Shown here: one piece after another, positions 1-10,517 of the stretch
Numbering within the stretch: the stretch's first letter is position 1
Layout of the letters: each line of letters starts with the position of its first letter
NCBI GenBank assembly: GCA_921293015.1
Contig: OV121081.1
Coordinates: forward strand, 73,177,022 to 73,241,021
Direction of reading: 5' to 3'
Length of the DNA: 64,000 nt
Source of the DNA: Phorcus lineatus
Taxonomy: Eukaryota > Mollusca > Gastropoda > Trochida > Trochidae
Program-made: the position numbers and the translations under genes
The notes under the pieces: generated by a model
Database searches by the model: none
What the model was told of the DNA's origin: nothing
What the model saw: only the letters and a program-made list of their open reading frames with translations

Positions 1-113
1 ATCCGTTGTGATAAATTTATGACAAATTAGTACTCAGTCATTGCCCCTTGCATTTACAAATTGATAAAAAAACATCACATGTATATAATAAGCAATTAGG
101 ACTGCAACTACAA

Positions 114-310
114 AATTGTTAATTTTGCCATTCATTAGATTAAAAATTCTAAATAGTCACACATTTTTTTTTCCTATATATAGGTTGAAAGAAATGTTTA
201 TCAAAATAAACATGTACTTACATCGCATACGATAGAAGTTTTTAAAACATGTGCAATACATATATTAAAGTAATTCTAATTACAACCTGGCTAATTTGAC
301 TATTCAAATT
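114..310 (+). repeat. Dispersed direct repeat, copy 1
   Basis: About 200 bp that recurs in the same orientation at 2984-3190. Shared blocks include the stretch around 'taaaaattctaaatagtcac' and the one around 'gaaatgtttatcaaaat'. The copies differ by scattered substitutions and small indels. There is no coding potential or recognisable family. It may be an old interspersed repeat or part of a local segmental duplication. Confidence 0.7.
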
Positions 311-1964
311 TATACGTATGCGTGTTATAAAAAGTACCATATTTTCAAACTTTTCAATAACAAACCTACTTGTTTATATGACCTCTGTATACATTAAATA
401 GCAACAGTGAAAGACGATATGTCAATTAGGAAGGCATACATTCAGATACATGAGGTGTTCAATCTATCTTTCATTATTTTCACGATCAACTGTTTTCAAT
501 ATAACTGACGAGGAACAAAATAAACACATGCCGTTATAAGACAGTTACCACCGTTTACTGTCAGTTAAATAGGTTGTTAAAACCTATGATAAATACGATT
601 ATTGACGGAAAATAATATGTCTGGAAGTGGGTTTCGAACCTTAATAGAAAAAGGTTCTCAAAGCAAAAACTTTGACAGCAACAATTGGATAAGAGAAAAC
701 AAATGACAGGAATAACTCAGACTGCTTGCAGTGTTATCGACATTCCGGTATATCCTGCTGTGAATTTCTTATGATTCATGGAAAGAAGCAGTAATATACT
801 AAATATTTTGGCAAGAAATCAACGAATCAGGGAAAGGTAGCATCTCTAAACCAGCTCCTGAGATTTCTAAGGATACCGAAGTACTGATGCTAGATTCTGG
901 AGATAAGATAATTCAAAGGTTTCTTTTAAAGGTTGATCAAACTGAGCGCCACTGACTAATAGTTCGATCATTAAGTATATTTCAAAAGTAAATTTCGTAA
1001 CGTTGTTTCGGGTCGACTACGACATTTATTTATGTTTTAAGGTCAAAGGGGTTAGAGGGTTACTTTCTTTAGATCTTCAGACTATATGGTCCTTAAGGGA
1101 TCGGTCAGAACGCAGATAGAAAATACTAAAGTGTTAAGGACATTTTATGTGTTTTTCTATGTTTTGTGATTATTCTTAACAAACATGATAATTCATTAGC
1201 GACAGAAGGAAAAATTTCTTTTGTTTGTACTCGTCATATTTGGCAATGTTGCTATTGGCCTGATCTCGCACCTTATAAAGTTTTCATTCACATATGGGTC
1301 GAACCGACCGGAGAAGCGTTAAATAAGCCATTTGCAACTTCTAGAAGCATTCAAGATGTTAGAATCCCCAAATCTCTGAAGCAAAAAGTCAATTTTTTGT
1401 ATTTAAAAGAAAAACACACTTTGATATATCTCTATAAGATAAGATTAAAATGTTGCAACAATCTTTCTTTGAGCCTGCTTATAAGACTGATATCATTATA
1501 AACACTTTTGTCTTATCATTATACGGTCATTTCCACGTTGATTATCTGGGAAAACTTCATCGTTTGATAAACCTAATCTCTTAAATATGTACAAAGGATG
1601 TATTAAGCTTTACAAGCATTTACATAGCATTAGCATTGCTGCCGTGTTAAACAACCGTTTTTGGCCGAACACATTATGCCTACACTTTGAATATTGATAT
1701 ATATTATAAACTTACATATAAAAAGAATACGTTTAATTGTCGAAGATCAACAGATAAAGATTATCCATTAGCTGATGGAAGAGTGAAGTCTATGACATTA
1801 TAATTCAATTGAAATTGAATGACATCAATACACGGTATAATTATAACAATAAGTTGATATTAACGCTGATCAGATAGCTTGATTACCGTGCCCTTTAAAT
1901 TAATATTTGTATAAAAGTAATAAGAGTATCGATTTGAGTCAGAATGTATTGGAATCAATGAGAC
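311..1964. other. Non-coding AT-rich stretch
   Basis: No gene or repeat could be supported here. A 111-codon open stretch at 1166-1501 contains a WPDLAPYKVF segment that faintly recalls the SPDLAP motif of mariner transposases. Its surroundings do not align to a transposase, so it is not called. Confidence 0.4.
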
Positions 1965-2573
1965 TTGAATAGAATACGCTACCAGCGTTATGGTGCCAAT
2001 AAGGTAAGGTGTTGTTACTCGCCTTCATCTAAGATTAAATCTTTGCTCTATACCTATGGTTTTGGCTATATTTGGGAAGCCCAAAGTGTGGTTTTCCCGT
2101 CAACGTTTTTGGCAGAATTTGAATTTAGGTTAAAAGCTATTTATGAACAAAATTGGCATGCCGCTCTGCGGAATAGTTCTAAGATGTTTGTGTATTCCCA
2201 ATTTAAGGCTGTTTTCACCATTGAGCCATATTTGTTATCACTTAATCTTGATAAATTTCGAACAGTTTTAGCACGTTTCCGCTGTAGTTCTCATAATTTA
2301 AACATTGAAACGGGAAGGTATCATAATGTTCCTAGGAATCAAAGGATATGCACAATATGTAAGAGTGGTAATATTGAAAATGAATACCTTTTTTTACTTG
2401 TTTGTAAAGCTTACAGAAATCTTAGAAATCAGTTTATACCTCATAAGTACTTTGTTAACCCTTCAATACATAAATTCAACCTCTTGCTGTCCAGTTCTAA
2501 CAAGGAATTGATTAAACGTATTGCTATGTTTATTCTCTATGCGACTAATTATCGCAAATCTGTGGACCAATGA
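1965..2573 (+). mobile_element. Non-LTR retrotransposon, ORF2 C-terminal remnant
   Basis: An open frame of 202 residues looks like the extreme C-terminus of a LINE ORF2 protein, downstream of the reverse transcriptase. It shows the pattern YGFGYIWE, then RFRCSSHNLNIETGRY, then a zinc-knuckle-like segment (CTICKSGNIENEYLFLLVC). This arrangement is frequent at the end of CR1/Jockey-type LINEs in invertebrates. Just after the stop, 'tgtaccatgggcagatggcc' and AATAAA-like sequence resemble the short 3' UTR of these elements. Neither reverse transcriptase nor endonuclease coding is visible upstream, so this is a 5'-truncated copy. The initiator methionine is probably not a real start. The remaining frame is uninterrupted, which suggests moderate age. 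Confidence 0.8.
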
Positions 2574-2837
2574 TATGTACCATGGGCAGATGGCCTACAT
2601 GTACTTTAACGAAATAAACAATATATACTCGCCTTCATTGTCATTATTTTATTGCGCTACTGATGGTATATTGATACCATACTCTTTCTTAATTAATACA
2701 TAGATACATATGTAAGGGAGTCCCAAATCCAATATTGATATTCATATTTTTATTGTTATTTCATTGTGTCACAAAACATTTAACAGATGACATGTGCATC
2801 ATAACAGCATGTGTCTGTAATCATTCCGAAAATACAC

Positions 2838-3325
2838 TGACTGCTAGAGACAATTTTAATCTACGGGATGTGTAAGAATATTTAGTCACGACTGTTTTCG
2901 GTGTCTTATTAACTTTAGTATGACGTCGTTTGGGTTGAAGACAAAGTTTATATTCAAGAACGACTTTATATAACAGATATAATTGTTAATTTAAGTTTGC
3001 CATTCATCAAATAAAAATTCTAAATAGTCACAAATTTCTAGCCGTACGTTTTTCCGATGAACATGTTGAAAGAAATGTTTATCAAAATCAACATGTACTT
3101 ACATCATGTACGATAACAGTTTTTAAAACATGTGTAAAAAATATTTTAAAGTAATTCTAATTACGATCTGGCTAATTTGACAATTCAAATTGACTGCTAG
3201 AGACAATTTTAATCTACGGGATGTGTAAGAGTATTTAGTTACGACTGTTTTTGGTGTCTTATTAACTTTAGTATGACGTCGTTTGGGTCGAAGACAAAGT
3301 TGATATTCAGGAACGACTTATTATA
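2838..3325 (+). repeat. Local direct duplication, 353-bp spacing
   Basis: A ~135-bp block beginning 'tgactgctagagacaatttt' occurs at 2838-2972 and again at 3191-3325 with few differences. Between them lies the second copy (2984-3190) of the repeat at 114-310. The layout suggests a tandem duplication or a repeat carrying identical flanks. No coding function is seen. Confidence 0.85.
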
Positions 3326-4856
3326 TCTGTATCTCAACAGATGAAGTTTCTACATTTTAGAACTAATTTATGTTCTGAAGCACTATTCGTTTCTTATCAC
3401 GTTAAGCGGTAAGCGTTAATCGTTAACCGACTGTAGAAAATGTGTGTGTTATCAGGCACAACGGACTAGATAAAGCAAAACATCTTAAACTTATCTACAG
3501 AAAAAACTTTAATGCTTACTCGTTTTCTTAGCTTGTTATCACCTAAATGTATAAGAAAAAGATTATGTATGTACATGTATGATATTAGCAAACACGGTTT
3601 TACGAGATAAAAAACATATCTTTGATGGCCATAAAACGAAAGATATCAACTTAAAGAATGTAGTCGCATCTCAGTGTTATTAAGGCTCTTATTGACGCAG
3701 TCTGACTATAGGATAAACAATCAATCAACATTATAGGAGTTTATAAATCGATGCAGGGTGATGTTTAGGTTACTGATTTGCAATATTTTAGTCACTTTGA
3801 GAGTGTTATATCATTGTAGAGAGTGTGATAAAAAATACGACCTATCACATTATCACTTTGGTCACGTCACGTCGTTCTAACAGCGTCTCGAAATTAATGA
3901 TGTTAATTTTATGAATAAACATCCCTTCATGTGATAATGAGAATAATTCTAGTTCTTTTATTAAAAGTTAATTACGTCAGAGTGTGTCAATTAATCTTCT
4001 TTGTGTCATTTTTCACTAACAAAAAAAAGGACTGCTTTTATTTTGGGAACCACGATCTCTTAAATAAAAATCTCCCTTCTGATTGCCACGACTTAAGTTT
4101 GCACATAGTCACTTCTTAGTTTCTTTAGTATATTTATATTGTCACCTAAATATCAGAAGCTTGATATATATGTGATTTTATGTTCTATACCAATACTTGA
4201 ACTTTAACTTTGGCATTTCCTTACAATCAGTTTTAATCATCACAAACAGCATGAATTATCATGTGTCTTACTGTTTTTCTACAATTGTTGTTAATTAGTA
4301 ATTGACCTTTTTATACTGATTTTCCCTCAAATAGACATGGGTAAAATGCCAAGTAAACGTGATGGATGGTTTTACCTTACATGTTAGATTGCTCGATAGC
4401 ATATTCCCCTTCTTCCCACAAGTGCAGGGGAAAATACACAAACACACTACACGCATGACACAGGCTCCAGAATTTACAATATCATGTAAGTATATGTACA
4501 TGTAGCTATATAACATAAACAAGGTCATTAGTTGAATAACCAACTGGCCTTTCCTTCGTCTTCGTCTTATTGTAATCAAACTGAACCATGAAACTGTATA
4601 GTACAATTCTTCACTTTACCAATAACGTTAATATGCAATAAATTGACAGTAAAATCGGACACTATCAAAATTCCATCGATCAAATTCTTAACTGAAAAGA
4701 GAGGGAAAGATGTCTAACTCTAAATTCAGGTTTGCTGGACAGTCCATAAATGGACTATGCACACTTCAATACACTATTATCTCAGTGAAAGTCTTCTCGT
4801 TGTAACTATTAGGCAACAATATACAAGCTTAATTGTGACAGCCAAAAATGAATATT
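3326..4856. other. No recognisable feature
   Basis: AT-rich sequence with only short open stretches that resemble no family I know. I see nothing supportable here. Confidence 0.4.
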
Positions 4857-5162
4857 CAGGATGAGGTGAGGTGATTTAGTGTTTATAGCTGCTTTCAAGA
4901 GCATTTCACTTATATGACGACTGCTAGTATTATTTCTGGGAGAAAGACTATGTATTGCGGTGAAGCCTAGAAGCATCGGCTAAAACTAAGGAACAATGGG
5001 TGGTACTGCACTGAAATTCAGGGAAGCAATGCAACCAAACCGTACTGCGTGTAGAACAGTAATCGACTGTAGACAAAGCTGTCAAGCCATTGGCCGGATT
5101 CAAACCACTACCTTTTGATCCGATATGCAACGAGCTAATCACTGCGCTATCCCACCCCTGAA
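4857..5162 (-). mobile_element. tRNA-derived SINE (family 1), copy 1
   Basis: Read on the minus strand, this begins with a tRNA-like head. A box-A-like TAGCGCAGTGATTAG lies at 5135-5149 and a box-B-like GGTTTGAATCC at 5096-5106; together they form an RNA polymerase III internal promoter. The tRNA-unrelated body continues down to about 4857. Similar bodies occur at 7608-7895, 18060-18320 and 40669-40862, all in the same orientation. The family name is unknown to me. Small open frames inside are incidental. Confidence 0.8.
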
Positions 5163-5772
5163 TACTCTGACTGTTTTGCTGCATTTTGGACAAATGATTA
5201 ATAATTGACCTTGTGCGAATACAAACCCTTCGGATGTCAACTATAATGTAAAACCATGGAGACCTTTTTTTAAAAATAACCCACCAACTAGTTCATTGAA
5301 ACAACGAAACCTCAAGAATTTAATTACACTAGAGCGTGTTTGTATGAACATTTTACAACCCTTACAACCCTTATAGTGTTCAGATTGTCTTGTGTTCGTA
5401 TATTTATTCCTTTCGAGCAACAATATGAAATTCATTAATATAATGCATGCAAAATGCATTTTAAGCGTGAAGGTAGTTAGTTTCAACTCAAGACAGATAT
5501 TCCCAAAAGTAAATGAATTAACGTCTATTCAAAATACAATATAACACGATGTAATTAAACACTTAATATAAACGAGAAAACAAGCACAAGCGGATATTAC
5601 AACCTTGTTTGACTAGGTATTTGTTCAGCAAAGCAGTTAGATATATGACGAGAGTGTTTATTTGTAAATTAGACAAGTTTTCATCATGTTTCTAAACGCT
5701 ATTGACAAAATCCAGAAGTACAAGCCTATAATTTTGTTGAATCTAGGAGAAAAATCAATTCTGGTTAAGAAA
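5163..5772. other. No recognisable feature
   Basis: AT-rich sequence between the SINE and the poly-G tract. The short open frames have no family resemblance. Confidence 0.4.
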
Positions 5773-5799
5773 GGGGGGGGGGGGGGGGGGGGGGGGGGG
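5773..5799 (+). repeat. Poly(G) tract, 27 bases
   Basis: An uninterrupted run of 27 G, in principle able to form a G-quadruplex. The exact length may be uncertain because homopolymers are error-prone in assemblies. A second G-rich tract lies at 12857-12893. Confidence 0.95.
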
Positions 5800-5828
5800 C
5801 GTATGTTGTGAGGTTTTTTTTATCAAAC

Positions 5829-6322
5829 TTCAAACCGAGCTCGATTCGTACCGTAGAGCGATTCATCAAATGAAAAGAAGCTACAATATTCTTCACAGGT
5901 CACCACATTTCCTGCCATTTCTCCTCAACATGCTCAACCATGACACAAAATAAAGCTTTCTTGCCTGGCTTCCTAAAAGTTTCGAACAGTTGAATTATAG
6001 TAAACATGATTTTAGAGTAACATCCCTTCATTAGGTCCTGGTCGGTCCAATAGAGGTGATAGGTCGATCTATATATTTACATGAATATCGTAACCCTGAT
6101 GATATAGAAAATCTGTCTTCTGTTGATATGATCTTCAATGAAAAAAAAAGATAATGTGTATTTACAATTATTTAAGTGTATGTTTAGATATTTTTTATTA
6201 AAGCGTGTTCTTTGAAAATGGAACAGTACTGTTGTACCGTAGCAAGTGGAACCGGTCTGTACTGCTTTTTCAAATTGGTCATGTTGAAACTGACATTTGC
6301 TCGCAAGCTCGGTTTGAAATTC
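5829..6322. repeat. Possible MITE-like segment with 13-bp inverted ends
   Basis: The sequence 'ttcaaaccgagct' at about 5829-5841 has its inverse 'agctcggtttgaa' at about 6309-6321, ~480 bp apart. No target-site duplication is clear, and similarity ends right after the 13 bp. It could be a non-autonomous DNA transposon or chance. Confidence 0.3.
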
Positions 6323-7079
6323 AGAAATTCAATTTAGGTGTGAAAAATTGTCTACATACAACCCAAAAATAAAAAACAGAAACAGAACTGATTTATATCT
6401 TTATTGTATACTGTAATAAGTATGTTATTGTTCATAAGTTTAACATTGTATAAGATTGTTGTATTGTTTAGTGGGTCACACACACTTGTTTTGATAGTCT
6501 TAGCTGGCAGTGTCTAGAATCATCTGTTCTAGAATGTTCTATCTATTTCTTGCTTGCTAGAGTTGAATACTTCTGATTGGAGTTTGTCGTGGAACTTTAA
6601 AGAACATTCTAGAAGGTATCTAACCTGTATAAAGGCCGGCATTATAACTATTACTCATCTTGCTTCATTTTCATCATCATCATTTTCCGTGCCAATGTTT
6701 TTGGATACCTATAAAAGCCGGATTCATCTATCTCCTATCAAGACCCACTGACTGTTTTCTACATTCATCAACTGTGTGATTCATAAGGACTGGTGAATAT
6801 ATTTATTTAGCTAACTAGTGTGACTCATTTGATACTGTATTATAGCTTGTATTAGCTTGATATTGTAACCTTAAACACTTTATTTATTATTTGATTGATT
6901 AAATTGTAATTAATATACAATTGTCTTGTTATATTTTTCCAGTTTGACTAGGGACATTTTCCTATTCCAAATTCATTTGTAACAATACTCACTAGAATTC
7001 ACACAATTAACAAATATTTGAGCTGGTTTTTTTTAAATCATTAAACCCAAAGTCACATCAACTCACCTCATATTCCAAA
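6323..7079. other. No recognisable feature
   Basis: AT-rich sequence. One open stretch (6554-6751) shows no family features. Nothing else is supportable. Confidence 0.4.
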
Positions 7080-9298
7080 TTGTTTTCAAGATAAGATGTG
7101 CAAAGAAGTATTGCAATTCTGTTATATGATTTCTCCAATTGAGTGATGAAATGATCCAGACACACCAATTTCCTGCTCTTTGCAAACTTTAGGTTTCTAA
7201 CATAAGAAGCCAATAATTGAAGTGTCAAGATTTCCTACAGCTTTTTCATTGACATTTCATAACATAGCTGTTATTATTCGGAAACAATGATTTCTTTTAC
7301 GAGACCATGAAATTGTAATTGCATAGGGTTTCAAATATTCTTGTTCAGTGTTTAAGTCACTTAAATACAGAAGGCTCAAAAGATTTATATCAACTATGGC
7401 AAGTTTTCAAGAGAAAGAAAATGTATCTAAATTTGAGTACGAATATAATTACTTGTGGATTTTTTCCCATTATGCCTATCACTAAGGAAGTATAAAAATG
7501 TGAAACAAAAAGGTCATAATTTTAATAACCAAATGCTGTAAATGTTGTGTGTTACTTATATTGAGAGAAGTCTTTTCCTGGTGGTTTTTGACACTAAATG
7601 TTTGAGAGGTGAGTTGAGGTGATATGGGGTTTAACGACGCTTTCAAGGGAATTCCCTTACATCATGGTCGCTAGTATTATTGTAGAAAGAAAGCCTGCAA
7701 CACTAATGTGGCTATGCATTGGGTTGAAACCTGCGAGCAACGTCTGGAATTAGCGAAGCATACGTGGTACTGCGCTGAAATTCAGAGTAGCATTCCACCA
7801 AAACCTTACTGCACGTAGAACAGTGCTCTACTGCAGACAAAGTTACCGAGCATCTGACGGGAATTCAACCCAAGACCTCTTGTTTCGAAGCCGAACCCAA
7901 ATGTTTAGGGAAGATATTATACCTTATTGCTAAAAATGTGTTTTAGAGTATATATCTTACTATACAAAGTAATTGTAAATGTTTTATTTTATCATTACAC
8001 TATTGAAAGATACCACTTCAGGGTGGTAACAAATCTTTCACTCTCCTCGTGTAATGAACACGCACTTGTTCACAATCAAAACATGACAATTACGTCTTCT
8101 TTAGTCTTATTGACTTTCTTACATGACTTTAAAAGGCTCAATGATATGTCCTTTGTATCAAAAGTTGTACTTACGAACTTCTATTTGAGATAAACTATTG
8201 ATGTTTATAATGCTGTTATATAGAAATTCACTGAACCAGGTTTGGGGCGATATTTTTTACCTAATGCTCTTTATATTTTTTTCTAGATAACTCTGTTGCT
8301 GTCTGTCAGGGCGATAAATAACATCACAAGAAAAACATCATCACTGACATAAATCACGGGGAAAATGTTAACCTTCAATCAAAGGACCTTCTACACGATA
8401 TATTTCTATTCAAGTGAATTTCATATTCTACGATTAAAGCTCGCGAAGACAACAAGTAGAAAGACGCGACTCTTGTGTATACAGGAGTGATAGTCCAGGT
8501 AATGGTGAGAACACGATACAAAACCCTACTGTGTGGTGAACTTTATCCTAGACAATAAAACTGTTTTGCTATTCTCTAGACGAAAGCGTAGGTTGATGGC
8601 TTGCATTCAATAAATCTTTGGGATTCCAGCGTTTAAACGCAAATGTAGAGTCTCTACATCAATCATTAAAATAAAGAAATATGCATTTACATTATGGTTA
8701 AGATGTTTAATTCATATATATGTTGATAACAAATCACATACTATTTTATCATTGACAGTGCTTAAAGAACAGGTGACATTTCCTAGATAAATCAATGTCA
8801 AGGAAGACAAGCCCAGATCCTAACTTTATTTGTCTCCAAGCAGTAGGATCAACCGATGGGATTCAATTGTCCGTCAGAGGCATTCACAAAAGTTACATCT
8901 ACAATTTCAGACAAAACAAATTTGATATTCATTTAAACATATAAACAGCTAGTACCTCCAACGCAGAAGTTTGGATACTTACAGTCACTATAAAATATTC
9001 ATTTAGTGTCACTGGTTATCCTTCTAACACCACAAAAGGAAATAATTGCATATTAAACAATAACTGCAATAACTGGAGTGTGACATTTTGCCCACAGCGA
9101 TGGCATTTCTTCAACATATAATTTATGTTTTAACCTGAATTAATCTGTTCAATAAATGCAATGTATGCATTTGCATTAAAATTGATATCTATTTCAGAGT
9201 CTGTACACCAATTTGTAGTCCATTCAGATTGTGATATAAACTTTTCAAAACAAGAAACTTGACATTCATGCGAAATTGATTTTTTCGAAACGGGTCAA
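7080..9298. repeat. Segmental duplication, copy A (left part)
   Basis: Colinear with 30541-32800. Shared blocks include 'tttcctgctctttgcaaact' (around 7170 and 30630), 'gactcttgtgtatacagg' (8470 and 31810), the block around 'agacaataaaa' (8550 and 31900) and 'tttcagagtctg' (9192 and 32660). A third partial copy is at 41845-42540. Between blocks the copies diverge by substitutions and indels; for example, the SINE at 7608-7895 is absent from copy B. The similarity is interrupted at about 9300 by the Tc1-like insertion and resumes near 17030. Confidence 0.75.
7608..7895 (-). mobile_element. tRNA-derived SINE (family 1), copy 2
   Basis: Same body as the SINE at 4857-5162. Shared signatures include 'actgcgctgaaattcag' and 'gtagaacagt'. 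The tRNA-like head lies at the high-coordinate end ('gaattcaacccaagacctc' is a decayed box B). It is inserted within duplicated segment A and missing from the matching place in segment B, so it arrived after the duplication. Confidence 0.75.
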
Positions 9299-9541
9299 TT
9301 TTTTTCATGATACATACCTGTAATTTAAAGAAAGGCTTGCTCAAAAGTGTAAATTTACCAAAAACAATGGCCCAAAAAGTTTACGTTGTGTTCAGGGACG
9401 AAAACGAGCGATTCGTCCAAATGCATTTTCTGCCAAAGCACGTGCAGCATGGGATCATGAAGGTTTACATGCAGATGTATAAAAAGCCATATCAGCCGCA
9501 GTTCATTCAGACTACACAACATCGGTACAGCGACCTTAAGA

Positions 9542-10349
9542 ATGCCAAGACTGAACAGAACGCAACGCAACAACGCTATTGGCAGACTGCAAGCAGGAGC
9601 GACGCAGCGAGATGTTGCAACACACTTTGGCGTGTCCAGACAGACCATCTCTTCATTGTGGACCCGTTTCAACACCCGAAACAGCGTTGATGATAGGCCA
9701 AGGTCAGGCAGACCAAGGGTGACTACTCGGGCCCAAGATCGGTACATCCGACTGCTCCACCTTCGGGAACGCACCAGGACAGCAACGTCAACAACAACGC
9801 AGATACCAGGCCTGCGTCGAATTTCCGACCAAACGGTACGCAACAGGCTGAGAGAGGCTGGACTTTTTCACGACGACCGGTTGGACGTCCCGTTTAAACG
9901 CAACGTCATCTGGCGGAACGTCTCCAGTGGTGTCAACAGAGGATGAGATGGGCACGTGCAAGGTGGAGAACCGTTCTCTTCACTGATGAGTCCCGTTTTC
10001 TGCTTTGACGAAGTGATGGACGAGCACGTGTATACCGACGTCGTGGAGAACGTTATGCTGCTGTGTTCAGGAGGTTGTCCCATTTGGAGGTGGGAGTGTC
10101 ATGGTATGGGCCGGGATTCGTCACGGTGTTAGGGCACCCTTTGTGCATGTTGTGGGTAACCTCACAGGAGTACAGTATAGGGACTTGATCCTACAGCCTT
10201 ACGTTATTCCTCACGTCAACGTCCATTGTGGTCTCTTTCAGCAGGACAATGCTCAACCACATGTTACACGTGTTTGTCAAAACTTTTTACAGCGTAACAA
10301 TGTCCAGACATTGCCATGGCCAGCCAGGTCACCAGATTTGTCACCAATT
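9542..10349 (+). pseudogene. Tc1-like transposase, 5' part (interrupted)
   Basis: A cut-and-paste DD34E transposase of the Tc1 family. From MPRLNRTQRN it shows a helix-turn-helix (GATQRDVATHFGVSRQTISS), a GRPR AT-hook-like linker, a second DNA-binding region, the first catalytic Asp in FTDESRF (near 9990), and the second in QQDNAQPH (near 10245). The tail SPDLSPI ends at 10349. Three small indels break the frame, at about 9997, 10014 and 10065, so the gene is dead apart from its interruption. The final 42 codons, starting with the catalytic Glu, lie 5.6 kb away at 15932-16063, beyond an inserted transposon. Thirty-four residues separate the second Asp from that Glu. Confidence 0.93.
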
Positions 10350-10360
10350 CATGGTTCCGA
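10346..10360 (+). repeat. Left terminal inverted repeat with target-site duplication
   Basis: Flank AATT (10346-10349) followed by catggttccga. The right end reads tcggaaccatg then AATT (15931-15934). Because AATT is itself a palindrome, the duplication could be AT (2 bp, TIR 12 bp) or AATT (4 bp, TIR 11 bp). The inverse similarity stops after about 12 bp. Confidence 0.9.
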
Positions 10361-10386
10361 TGTGCTAATGAGTACCAGTATCTTAG

Positions 10387-10444
10387 CCAATCAGATATCA
10401 GCTCCGAGTTTGCCCGGCGCTGCGATTTGATTGGCGGCCACACT
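10387..10444 (+). promoter_or_regulatory. Two opposed CCAAT boxes upstream of transposase gene
   Basis: A CCAAT core in the context gccaatcag (10387-10391) and an inverted one in gattggcgg (10440-10444) lie about 127 and 74 bp upstream of the transposase start codon at 10518. Both contexts fit NF-Y sites, typical of TATA-less promoters. This is inference from motif and spacing only. Confidence 0.45.
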
Positions 10445-10517
10445 TGCATCACAAACAAATCGTTGTTATGCATTGTGATGCATCGGGAAAATGTAAAGTT
10501 TCAGCCTGTAATCCAAT

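Noticed and set aside
1166-1501. Open stretch with WPDLAPYKVF resembling a mariner motif
   Set aside because: Only one short motif matches. Flanking residues do not follow the mariner pattern and no DNA-binding half is seen upstream.
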